From positions 1 through 10,812 of the forward strand of contig DATCLA010000307.1 of the NCBI GenBank assembly GCA_036564195.1: a stretch of 10,812 nucleotides of DNA. The letters run 5' to 3'. The stretch is from DATCLA01 sp036564195. Lineage in GTDB: Bacteria > Bacillota > UBA4882 > UBA8346. Made by a program: the position numbers and the translations under genes. Below are positions 1 to 6,202 of the stretch, piece by piece (within the stretch, counting starts at the first letter, position 1; each line of letters starts with the position of its first letter). A model generated the notes under the pieces. It was not told the DNA's origin, did no database searches, and saw only the letters and a program-made list of their open reading frames with translations.

Positions 1-25
1 AATATATTCTGCCCCTAAAATATTT

Positions 26-31
26 TATAAT
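26..31 (+). promoter_or_regulatory. Possible -10 box upstream of metN
   Basis: The hexamer TATAAT matches the sigma-A -10 consensus 65 bases before the metN start, within an AT-rich leader. No convincing -35 box lies about 17 bases upstream; the best alignment is TATATT at 3-8. The 95 bases before metN show no SAM-I (S-box) core and no T-box motif. Such an element is common upstream of methionine transporters but would have to lie outside the window. The assignment is weak because AT-rich leaders produce this hexamer by chance. Confidence 0.3.
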
Positions 32-95
32 AATATCATATATTACGCGTTTATTCCTAATCAATCCAATTAAGCCGAAAGGAACTTTACCAATT

Positions 96-1166
96 ATGGG
101 CAAGGCCATTGTTGAATTTCGTAATGTCACTAAAACCTACCGTACTAAGGATCAGACCGTTACCGCCCTGAGCGATATCAACCTGGAAATCAAACGTGGT
201 GAGATTTTTGGCATGATCGGACTAAGCGGCGCCGGCAAAAGTACTTTTTTACGGAGTATCAACCGTTTGGAAATTCCCCAGTCCGGAAGTATCCGGGTGG
301 GTGATACGGAAATGACTACTCTGAAAGGTAAAGCCCTTCGGGCGGCCCGGCGCAAAATCGGAATGATCTTTCAACATTTTAACCTGCTTACTTCCAGGAC
401 CGTCTTTGGTAACATCGCTTTTCCCCTGGAGGTTGCCGGAGTTGCACCGGATGATATTAAACAGCGGGTACTGGAATTGGCCGACCTGGTCGGCCTTTCC
501 GATAAGTTATCCAATTACCCGGCACAACTCAGCGGCGGCCAAAAGCAACGGGTCGGGATCGCCCGGGCGTTGGCCAATCATCCGGAAATTTTGCTTAGCG
601 ACGAAGCAACTTCGGCGCTTGATCCTCAGACTACGCAGTCGATTTTAAAATTGTTACGTGACTTAAACCGGCGTCTCGGTTTAACGATTATCCTAATTAC
701 TCATGAAATGCAAGTTATTAAAGCGATTTGCGATTCCGTTGCCATCCTTGAAAATGGCCGGATCATTGAAAGCGGCCCGGTGGTCCAAATATTCGCAGAC
801 CCCCAGACCGAAATTGCCCGCGATTTTATCCGGACCGCTACCAACGATCAAATTCCGGAAAATCTGCAAGCTTTGATTCAGTCACAGAACGGCGCCGAAA
901 CCGGAAAACTGCTCCGGATCTTCTTCCGGGGCAATTCCGCCAAAGAACCGGTAATTACCGCGCTGATCCGCCAGTTCAACCTGGTTGTCAATATTTTATA
1001 TGCTAATCTTGACTTTGTTCAGGATACTCCCTTTGGTTCGCTGATTGTCAATCTAGACGGTACCAAAGAGAATATTCAGGCAGCGATCGCCTTCCTGAAA
1101 GCCCAAGGCTGCCGAATCGAGGTGTTGACCGATGTGGACTCCACAGCTGTTCAATCTGTTGATTAA
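96..1166 (+). CDS. metN: Methionine ABC importer, ATP-binding subunit MetN with NIL domain
   Basis: This is the ATPase of the MetNIQ importer, which takes up L- and D-methionine and hydrolyses ATP on the cytoplasmic face of the membrane. The 356 residues are full length for the family. Visible parts are Walker A GLSGAGKST (residues 42-50), the Q-loop at Gln93 (IFQHFNLL), the signature LSGGQKQRVGIARAL (145-159), Walker B ending LLSDEATSALDP (166-177) and the H-loop His202 (ITHEMQ). Residues about 268-345 form the C-terminal NIL domain, which in this family binds methionine and inhibits transport when methionine is plentiful. The start follows AAAGGA at 78-83 with a rather long 12-base spacing. 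The 3' end overlaps metI by 35 bases, so the two are translationally linked. NIL domain, partners and gene order together make MetN much more likely than another amino-acid ATPase. Confidence 0.96.
   Translation: MGKAIVEFRNVTKTYRTKDQTVTALSDINLEIKRGEIFGMIGLSGAGKSTFLRSINRLEIPQSGSIRVGDTEMTTLKGKALRAARRKIGMIFQHFNLLTSRTVFGNIAFPLEVAGVAPDDIKQRVLELADLVGLSDKLSNYPAQLSGGQKQRVGIARALANHPEILLSDEATSALDPQTTQSILKLLRDLNRRLGLTIILITHEMQVIKAICDSVAILENGRIIESGPVVQIFADPQTEIARDFIRTATNDQIPENLQALIQSQNGAETGKLLRIFFRGNSAKEPVITALIRQFNLVVNILYANLDFVQDTPFGSLIVNLDGTKENIQAAIAFLKAQGCRIEVLTDVDSTAVQSVD
1119..1124 (+). promoter_or_regulatory. Ribosome binding site for metI, inside metN
   Basis: GAGGTG lies inside the last codons of metN, 7 bases before the ATG at 1132. 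It supports this ATG as the true metI start and therefore a real 35-base out-of-frame overlap between the two genes. Confidence 0.7.
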
Positions 1167-1788
1167 TGCCCTCTGGGAGACCCTTTACATGGTGGGTGTC
1201 TCCTTATTAATTGCTACTTTATGCGGTTTACCCCTTGGTGTCCTATTGGTAATTACCGGTCCCAATCATATCCGTCCCAATCAGACCATCCATGCAGTGT
1301 TGTCCGTTATTGTAAATACCGGACGGTCTTTACCTTTCATTATTTTACTGGTAGCAATCGTCCCCTTTACCCGGTTGGTAGTCGGAACTTCCATCGGAAC
1401 GCTCGGGGCGATTGTCCCCTTAACCGTCAGTGCAATACCCTTTTTTGCCCGGTTGGTAGAAACAACCCTGTTGGAAGTGGACAGCGGCGTAATTGAAGCC
1501 TCTCAGGCAATCGGTGCTACCACGTGGCAAATTATTAGCAAAGTCCTGATCCCTGAAGCCAAGTCCGGGATCGTACTGGGCATCACCAACAGTGCCGTCA
1601 GCCTGGTAAGTTATTCCGCCATGGCTGGGGCAGTCGGCGGCGGCGGCTTGGGGGATTTAGCTATCCGTTACGGCTATCAACGTTTTCAACCCGAAGTAAT
1701 GTTAGCTACAGTCATCATCTTAGTCGTCCTGGTCCAAGGCGTCCAGTCACTTGGTGAGTGGGCTGCCAGAAAGTTAAATCACCGTTAA
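1132..1788 (+). CDS. metI: Methionine ABC importer, permease subunit MetI
   Basis: This is the integral membrane subunit of the methionine importer and forms the translocation path as a dimer between MetN and MetQ. At 218 residues it has the usual MetI length. The protein is hydrophobic with about five membrane spans, at roughly residues 18-42, 55-80, 84-106, 146-170 and 186-206. The EAA loop that docks onto the ATPase is visible at about 122-141 (EASQAIGATTWQIISKVLIP), and the glycine-rich stretch AGAVGGGGLGDLA (165-177) is typical of this permease family. The start is supported by GAGGTG 7 bases upstream, within metN. metQ follows after 74 bases with no terminator between them, so the three genes form one transcript. 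Confidence 0.95.
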   Translation: MWTPQLFNLLINALWETLYMVGVSLLIATLCGLPLGVLLVITGPNHIRPNQTIHAVLSVIVNTGRSLPFIILLVAIVPFTRLVVGTSIGTLGAIVPLTVSAIPFFARLVETTLLEVDSGVIEASQAIGATTWQIISKVLIPEAKSGIVLGITNSAVSLVSYSAMAGAVGGGGLGDLAIRYGYQRFQPEVMLATVIILVVLVQGVQSLGEWAARKLNHR

Positions 1789-1848
1789 AACAGAGTACTG
1801 GCTAAGTATAAAAATCCTTTTCACTTAATATTACTAAAATATTTATTT

Positions 1849-1854
1849 AGGAGG
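1849..1854 (+). promoter_or_regulatory. Strong ribosome binding site for metQ
   Basis: A perfect AGGAGG is followed by 8 bases and the metQ ATG. It is a stronger site than those of metN or metI, which fits the usual need for more substrate-binding protein than membrane complex. The AT-rich 74-base gap around it shows no hairpin. Confidence 0.7.
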
Positions 1855-1862
1855 AAAAGACT

Positions 1863-2663
1863 ATGAAAAAACACCTATCGCTACTTTTAGGAGCCCTCTT
1901 AATCGCTGCCATCCTGACTAGCGGTTTCAGTGTCAGTAATGCCGCTACCGTCTTGAAAGTGGGCGCCTCGCCAACTCCTCATGTTGGGATCTTAGAGTCG
2001 ATTAAACCGCAATTAGCCAAAGCAGGGATTACCCTGAAAATTATTGAATTTCAGGATTATGTCCAACCCAATTTGGCACTGGCTGAAGGCGAATTGGATG
2101 CCAACTTCTTCCAACATATCCCCTATTTAGAGCAATTTTGCAAAGACCGTAAACTCGACCTTACTTACATTGCCAAAGTCCATATTGAACCGATTGGTAT
2201 CTATTCTAAAAAAATTAAGTCCTTAAAAAATTTGAAAAATGAAGCCATCGTAGCAATTCCCAACGATCCTACCAACGGCGGCCGGGCCCTGTTGTTGTTA
2301 CAACAAGCTAAACTGATTGAATTACGCAAAGGCGCCGGTCTTACTGCCACTGATCTGGATATTGTCAAAAACCCTAAAAAATTACAGATTAAAGCCCTTG
2401 AAGCCGCCCAATTACCCCGGGTGCTGGCTGATGTCGATATCGCGGTAATTAATACCAACTACGCTTTGACAATCAATTTAATCCCGGCCCGGGATGCGTT
2501 ATTCATCGAAGGTCGTGAATCACCCTATGCCAATGTTTTAGCCGTTCGGACCAAAGACAAAAATAAGCCCGCTCTGCAAAAACTGGCCAAAGCACTCAAC
2601 AGCAAGACCGTTAAAGATTACCTCTTAAAAACCTACCAGGGCAGTATTGTACCGGCGTTTTAA
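1863..2663 (+). CDS. metQ: Methionine ABC importer, substrate-binding protein MetQ
   Basis: This is the extracytoplasmic methionine-binding protein that delivers substrate to MetNI (NlpA/MetQ lipoprotein family). At 266 residues it has the family length. Family hallmarks are LKVGASPTPH near residues 31-40, the repeated pattern EFQDYVQPNLAL (62-73), GELDANFFQHIPYL (76-89), and PNDPTNGGRALLLL in the middle of the protein. The N-terminus has a charged MKKH, a hydrophobic core of about 18 residues and a SNAA region that suits signal peptidase I. Unusually, no cysteine occurs in the first 90 residues, so the lipobox that normally anchors MetQ is absent. The protein may be free in a periplasm, held by an uncleaved signal, or captured by MetNI directly. 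The ligand could be another hydrophobic amino acid, but operon context favours methionine. Confidence 0.93.
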   Translation: MKKHLSLLLGALLIAAILTSGFSVSNAATVLKVGASPTPHVGILESIKPQLAKAGITLKIIEFQDYVQPNLALAEGELDANFFQHIPYLEQFCKDRKLDLTYIAKVHIEPIGIYSKKIKSLKNLKNEAIVAIPNDPTNGGRALLLLQQAKLIELRKGAGLTATDLDIVKNPKKLQIKALEAAQLPRVLADVDIAVINTNYALTINLIPARDALFIEGRESPYANVLAVRTKDKNKPALQKLAKALNSKTVKDYLLKTYQGSIVPAF

Positions 2664-2696
2664 CAGTCCGAGCAATTATTGATCAGTAAAAATCAG

Positions 2697-2730
2697 GCTG
2701 TCGGTAAATTAAACCGGCAGCTTTGCTTTT
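2697..2730 (+). terminator. Rho-independent terminator of the met operon
   Basis: A 9-bp stem (GCTGTCGGT at 2697-2705 with ACCGGCAGC at 2713-2721, one G-T pair) with a 7-base AT-rich loop is followed by TTTGCTTTT. It lies 33 bases after the metQ stop and ends the + strand unit before the convergent expansin gene. Confidence 0.8.
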
Positions 2731-2757
2731 ATATTCAGCATAGATTTTTACTTTTAA

Positions 2758-2833
2758 ATTGAAGGCCGTAATACGGTCGTCAGTTGCGAAAACATCAATA
2801 ACATCCACTTTTGGTATTGTGTTACCCTTCAAT
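2758..2833. other. Convergent intergenic segment with three-way-junction pairing potential
   Basis: ATTGAAGG (2758-2765) is perfectly complementary to CCTTCAAT (2826-2833). The enclosed bases hold a small hairpin, CCGT/ACGG (2766-2769 with 2773-2776). They also hold a longer helix, AACA-CAATA with TATTG-TGTT (2791-2800 with 2815-2823, one bulged T at 2795). Together this could fold as a three-way junction. No T-tract follows on either strand, so it is not a standard terminator. It lies between the met terminator and the end of the expansin gene. Its function is unknown, and chance pairing in AT-rich sequence is possible. Confidence 0.25.
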
Positions 2834-2852
2834 GAATTATAAAACCGCCTGA

Positions 2853-3566
2853 TTAATCGGGAAACTGAACATTACCCGGGACAATATAAGCCTCAGAAAC
2901 TGTTGCTGACTCAAGCACCGGAATTGTATCCATAACTATATCGCCGCGGTGGTTGGTAATCCTGACTTGGAAGGGCCCGGCACCTGCACCGGTTGTGACA
3001 AAATGGTTATAATGCATCTTCTCCATATTAATCCATTGGCCGTCTCGATAGTACTCCATTTTATAAACCGGGTATTTATGATTGCGTACTTGAACCGCCA
3101 GCCACCACGGACTGCTGCCTTCCTTAATCCGATAACTGAAATTCCCGGTAACCGGCCCCTTGACCAAGCGCCACTTAATATCAATTTTTCCTGCGGCCAT
3201 CTCGCCAATCTTTCCGAAAGAAGTGGGACAGAGATCCAAGGCCCCTTGATCTCCTTCGGGGTATAAATCGGTAACATAGACAATGGTTTTCCCTTTGGCT
3301 CCCTCAACCTCCAGATAAGCTCCAGCCAGTGCGGCTTTAATACCGTAACGGTTGTAGTCATAAGGATTTAAAGCCGTAATTTCCATGGTGGCCGGGATCG
3401 GGTCCAACAGCGCCGCACCTCCGGAATACGCGGAACCGGTATAAGTTGCATAACCCCAACGGCTGCCATCCCAGTAGGCAGTTGTTTGCGTGGCAATCAA
3501 AATGGCTCCTAAAAGCAGTATAGCCATGATTAACCCGGTTCTTTTATTTGTTACTTTATAAGTCAT
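2853..3566 (-). CDS. Secreted bacterial expansin, EXLX1/YoaJ type
   Basis: Expansins loosen cell walls without hydrolysing them. The bacterial EXLX1 form binds cellulose and peptidoglycan and is linked to contact with plants or plant debris. The 237 residues comprise a signal peptide (about 1-29, ending near ATQTTA), domain D1 (about 36-135, double-psi beta-barrel) and domain D2 (about 140-234, carbohydrate-binding beta-sandwich). From memory of B. subtilis EXLX1 the key residues all map: Thr41, Asp100 and Tyr102 (VTDLYPEG), Asp111 (GALDL) in D1, and the D2 surface aromatics Trp154, Trp155 (SSPWW) and Tyr186 (MEKMHYNHF). Their spacing equals that in EXLX1 without gaps. The ATG at 3566 is chosen because GGGGTGAG lies 5 bases upstream; a TTG one codon earlier is less likely. 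A close match to Bacillus in an otherwise different context may indicate horizontal transfer. Confidence 0.93.
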   Translation of the reverse strand: MTYKVTNKRTGLIMAILLLGAILIATQTTAYWDGSRWGYATYTGSAYSGGAALLDPIPATMEITALNPYDYNRYGIKAALAGAYLEVEGAKGKTIVYVTDLYPEGDQGALDLCPTSFGKIGEMAAGKIDIKWRLVKGPVTGNFSYRIKEGSSPWWLAVQVRNHKYPVYKMEYYRDGQWINMEKMHYNHFVTTGAGAGPFQVRITNHRGDIVMDTIPVLESATVSEAYIVPGNVQFPD

Positions 3567-3571
3567 CAAAG

Positions 3572-3579
3572 CTCACCCC
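3572..3579 (-). promoter_or_regulatory. Ribosome binding site deciding the expansin start
   Basis: Reading the - strand, GGGGTGAG ends 5 bases before the ATG at 3566 and only 2 bases before the TTG at 3569. The spacing favours the ATG. The GGTGA part pairs with the extended anti-Shine-Dalgarno sequence. Confidence 0.6.
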
Positions 3580-3601
3580 GATATGGATATTTCTGGTTAT
3601 C

Positions 3602-3619
3602 AATTATGTTATCATAATT
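3602..3619. repeat. Perfect inverted repeat upstream of the expansin gene, candidate operator
   Basis: AATTATG and CATAATT form a perfect 7-bp inverted repeat around a 4-base spacer TTAT. It lies 36-53 bases upstream of the expansin ATG, where a repressor site overlapping a promoter would be expected. It does not match the CcpA cre consensus as I remember it. It is too AT-rich to act as a terminator hairpin. Confidence 0.4.
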
Positions 3620-3715
3620 TACTGCCTAATAAAAGGCTAATTTGAGCCAACCTCCAGCATATCTGACTACCCTGACCACCGGGATATAGTAATCAACCAT
3701 TTTGAGGTATAATAA

Positions 3716-3740
3716 TAAAAATCAACCCGTCAAGGTTGAT
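3716..3740 (-). terminator. Probable terminator downstream of the small membrane protein gene
   Basis: On the - strand ATCAACC (complement of 3734-3740) pairs perfectly with GGTTGAT (complement of 3721-3727) around a 6-base loop, and TTTTTATTATTA follows. It lies 170 bases after the stop of the membrane protein gene, leaving a long 3' untranslated stretch. The stem is short (7 bp) and only moderately GC-rich, so it may be weak. An overlapping 12-base palindrome GTTGATATCAAC at 3735-3746 gives an alternative pairing. Confidence 0.5.
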
Positions 3741-3910
3741 ATCAACGGCATAGAGCTATTTACCTGAATATCCCCGAGCAAACCGGCCTGGTCCGGCCCA
3801 CCCGGTTCGGATCATCCCGGTGTAACCAAGGTGGATCCGTTTTGAAATGAATGGTTCCGACCGGTAAACCGGCTTAACAGAATCGCTTTTTCTGTACCCC
3901 TCCAGCGCTT

Positions 3911-4357
3911 TCATCGGTCTTTACCAGAAGGTCTTTTTTTAAATAAATACTTTTTTATTAAATAACTGGAAAATAAACCACCCAATCCTGCCGCCGAAGC
4001 GTGGACAAAGTTACCACTGACATTTTGAATTAGTTGATCATTTTTGCTAATGATTCCAAAGATATTGAACAGCAAAGATTCCGAAGTCATGGCGAGCATC
4101 ATTCCTTTAAGCGGCAGATAATCAGCACCCCATAATTTAGTACTATAATAAATAGACAGACTTATCCAAAAATTAAATCCAACCGCCCCCAAGAGCCCCA
4201 ATACCCAGTTAGGTTCCTTCAGCCACATAAGACTAATCGACTCAAAAGCCGACAGGCTTGTCAGGCCATAGTGCTTCATCAATTGAGTATACAGCTCCCC
4301 CATGGGCCAACCTAGTAATGATAAGCCAACTGCAACTAAAGGCTTGTTATGTTCCAT
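3911..4357 (-). CDS. Small four-helix membrane protein of unknown function
   Basis: I do not recognise this 148-residue protein. Four hydrophobic segments are visible, approximately residues 5-28 (LVAVGLSLLGWPMGELY), 48-72 (WVLGLLGAVGFNFWISLSIY), 82-103 (LPLKGMMLAMTSESLLFNIF) and 114-138 (FVHASAAGLGGLFSSYLI). It ends in a lysine/arginine-rich tail (KKYLFKKRPSGKDR) that should face the cytoplasm, so both ends are probably inside. It has no signal peptide, no cysteines and no catalytic motif I can name. The layout resembles small integral membrane proteins annotated as DUFs in Bacillota. The ATG at 4357 is chosen because AAGGGTGAG lies 4 bases upstream; an in-frame ATG at 4402 would add 15 polar residues without a good ribosome binding site. 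The gene stands alone between two terminators. Confidence 0.7.
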   Translation of the reverse strand: MEHNKPLVAVGLSLLGWPMGELYTQLMKHYGLTSLSAFESISLMWLKEPNWVLGLLGAVGFNFWISLSIYYSTKLWGADYLPLKGMMLAMTSESLLFNIFGIISKNDQLIQNVSGNFVHASAAGLGGLFSSYLIKKYLFKKRPSGKDR

Positions 4358-4361
4358 CGTG

Positions 4362-4370
4362 CTCACCCTT
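4362..4370 (-). promoter_or_regulatory. Ribosome binding site deciding the membrane protein start
   Basis: On the - strand AAGGGTGAG is followed by CACG and ATG (4357). This site fixes the start at 4357 and makes the in-frame ATG at 4402 unlikely. Confidence 0.6.
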
Positions 4371-4508
4371 CGAAGTTTTTTTATCTGGAGCAAGCCTATC
4401 ATTCATTCTACTAAAATAAACTCTTAAATCGCTGCCCTATTCGTTTTCAGTATAACCAAAATATCTTCAACCTTCTCATCTTACCCCCAAAAATTCCGGG
4501 ACACATCG

Positions 4509-4532
4509 AAAAAGGACTGCTCCAAGCAGTCC
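4509..4532 (-). terminator. Rho-independent terminator of the GHL10 gene
   Basis: On the - strand a perfect 8-bp stem GGACTGCT/AGCAGTCC with loop TGG is followed by TTTTT. It begins 16 bases after the stop codon of the GHL10 gene. On the + strand no T-run follows the hairpin, so it acts in one direction only. Confidence 0.85.
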
Positions 4533-4548
4533 TTCAATCGATAATTAC

Positions 4549-6180
4549 CTAAAAATTCGCTTCACACACCAGGCCGGGGGTTACTGTTACTTCCAACTGT
4601 TGCGGTTCCTTAAAATCAGGGTGTTCCCATAATACCCGATATTCTCTGGGGGGAAGTTCCGCCATACCATACCAACCACTTCCATCGGTAACCGCCATCC
4701 GCCGCAGCGGTGGCTCTGCCGTTCCGACTGACTCCACAATTACCTGAAGGCCGTCATAAGCCTTACCATCAGGGCCGGTAATCGTCCCCATCAAATAGCC
4801 CTTGGTTGGATTTGATTTCCAGGGTAAGTCGGGAATTGGAGCCGGTACCGGAAAAACCGGTTCTGTCCTAATCTCCCGCTTCAGCGCCGGATCCCAGTAA
4901 CTACCTGCTTGTGACAGTAATTTAAAAAGCCAGTTGTTGGAGTCGGGCAAAAACACATGAGGCTGCCGGGGCAAGGCTTTAGCATTGGCCGGATTCCGGT
5001 AATCATCGTTACTGTAAAGATTATTCCATCCATAAGCATATAAGGCAACACCTGCAGCCCGGTTACCTTTGGCAGAGGGAGCCTGGGCCCGCCGGATCTG
5101 CTCCAGAGACTGTTCGATATATTGTGAAAACAACCCCGGGCCGATGACGATCTGCCTGCCGTATTGGTGGTCCTTTTCCCATTCAATCCACTGGTCATAT
5201 CGGCGCTTCTTGATGCTGTTCCACTCCGGAAAATAATTCATCGGCACCACCAGGTCAATAATTCCTTCCTGAAGCCAGCCGCGCCAGTCTTGTCCGACAT
5301 CAACATAAGCCCTGGTCTGCTTCCAGCCAGCTTCGGACACCGGGCCGTCACCCCAAGTGATCACTGCCGAAGAAACCTTCACTTTCGGTTTAAGCGCAAT
5401 CGTCTTTAAGTAGACCTTCCGCACCAGATTGGCAGTTTGTTCCCGCCGCCATTGCAGCCACCTGGGGTCATCCGGTCGGGGCAGGCCGGTAGTACCATAC
5501 CGGGCATTATAACGTGCTACATTCGTCTGGTTATATCCCCAACCCAAAGCCTCATAACGGGTATAGTCCAGATGAATGCCATCTACATCATAATTCTTCA
5601 CTACATTTAAGTAAACCGCAACTGTGTAGTCTAAGGCAGCCGGATTCCCCGGATCTAAAAAATAGGAAGGCAGCAAACGCTCAGACCACCTTCGTTTTTT
5701 CGGGTCATATTTCCGGTAATATGAAACCCAGTTAGCTTCCCCTTGGGCCTGAGGCCCATGAAGATTCCAGACATGGTTCGGATCTTGGGGCGGTGTGGTT
5801 TTGTTCCAGGCTACCAAAGTGTTCAACCAGGCATGCACTTCCAGCTGATTGGCATGGGCTTGATCGATTAAATATTGTAAAGCGTCAAACTCCGACGCCA
5901 GTTTCGGGTCTTCCGTCCGGGGTTCAAAACTTTGATTATAATAGGCGTCACCCCGCCGTCGCACTTGAACGATTAAGGTATTAATGTTAGCCGCCAAACA
6001 GTCCTTAATGAGTTGATCGACCTGCTGAGGGGTTTTGATTCCATCGTGAAAGGCGTCCACCCAAACGGCCCTGACTTCTGGCCTAACTGCTGCCTCTTCG
6101 GCCTTAATTGGTACAGTTCCTGAGTTGAACATGATCATCAATCCCAATAAAAAACAGATCCTTCCATTTAACTTTTTCAT
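4549..6180 (-). CDS. Secreted GHL10/DUF187 glycoside-hydrolase-like protein with C-terminal beta-sandwich domain
   Basis: This is an exported (beta/alpha)8 glycosidase-like protein of the GHL10 (DUF187) family, which includes B. subtilis YngK and E. coli DigH (YddW). DigH cleaves peptide-free peptidoglycan glycans. The substrate here is not shown by the sequence. It has a signal peptide (residues 1-28, PIKA before EE) and a barrel from about 34 to 400. The barrel opens with EVRAVWVDAFHDG (35-47) and contains NINTLIVQVRRRGDAYY (65-81), VHAWLN (115-120), VDGIHLDYTRY (199-209, Asp200 and Asp205 candidate acids), KVSSAVITWGDG (268-279) and IDLVVPMNYF (308-317). A proline-rich linker (441-455) leads to an 85-residue carboxypeptidase-regulatory-like domain (460-543: GTITGPDGKAYDG, VTDGSGWYGMAELPPREYRV) that may bind carbohydrate or act as spacer. 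GGGAG lies 11-12 bases before the ATG. The gene is monocistronic, with its own leader repeats and terminator. Confidence 0.88.
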   Translation of the reverse strand: MKKLNGRICFLLGLMIMFNSGTVPIKAEEAAVRPEVRAVWVDAFHDGIKTPQQVDQLIKDCLAANINTLIVQVRRRGDAYYNQSFEPRTEDPKLASEFDALQYLIDQAHANQLEVHAWLNTLVAWNKTTPPQDPNHVWNLHGPQAQGEANWVSYYRKYDPKKRRWSERLLPSYFLDPGNPAALDYTVAVYLNVVKNYDVDGIHLDYTRYEALGWGYNQTNVARYNARYGTTGLPRPDDPRWLQWRREQTANLVRKVYLKTIALKPKVKVSSAVITWGDGPVSEAGWKQTRAYVDVGQDWRGWLQEGIIDLVVPMNYFPEWNSIKKRRYDQWIEWEKDHQYGRQIVIGPGLFSQYIEQSLEQIRRAQAPSAKGNRAAGVALYAYGWNNLYSNDDYRNPANAKALPRQPHVFLPDSNNWLFKLLSQAGSYWDPALKREIRTEPVFPVPAPIPDLPWKSNPTKGYLMGTITGPDGKAYDGLQVIVESVGTAEPPLRRMAVTDGSGWYGMAELPPREYRVLWEHPDFKEPQQLEVTVTPGLVCEANF

Positions 6181-6202
6181 CAGTAAACTGTCTCCCTTCT
6201 CT

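Larger units (their letters stand above)
3567..3910. other. 344-base intergenic region between membrane protein and expansin
   Basis: The right half (about 3721-3895) is unusually rich in short inverted repeats and is described separately as a terminator and a possible structured segment. The left half is the leader of the expansin gene. It contains a perfect 18-base palindrome-like repeat at 3602-3619 and no clear -35/-10 pair. No coding frame with a ribosome binding site is visible on either strand. Confidence 0.5.

Noticed and set aside
1..95. SAM-I riboswitch or T-box upstream of metN
   Set aside because: The visible 95 bases are too short and AT-rich, and lack the S-box core helices and any T-box sequence. 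An element further upstream cannot be excluded.
2764..2778. Hairpin GGCCGT/ACGGTC as terminator of the expansin gene
   Set aside because: The loop is 3 bases, the stem has a mismatch or wobble, and no T-tract follows on the - strand. No good terminator for the expansin gene was found.
2949..3266. Open frame on the + strand antisense to the expansin gene
   Set aside because: It is a shadow of the expansin coding sequence, with no ribosome binding site and no recognisable domain.
3735..3746. Palindrome GTTGATATCAAC as a separate operator
   Set aside because: It overlaps the probable terminator hairpin and contains one of its arms, so it needs no separate explanation. It remains a possible alternative pairing.
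4358..4402. Longer N-terminus for the small membrane protein from the ATG at 4402
   Set aside because: The added residues are polar and basic with no good ribosome binding site, whereas AAGGGTGAG is well placed for the ATG at 4357.
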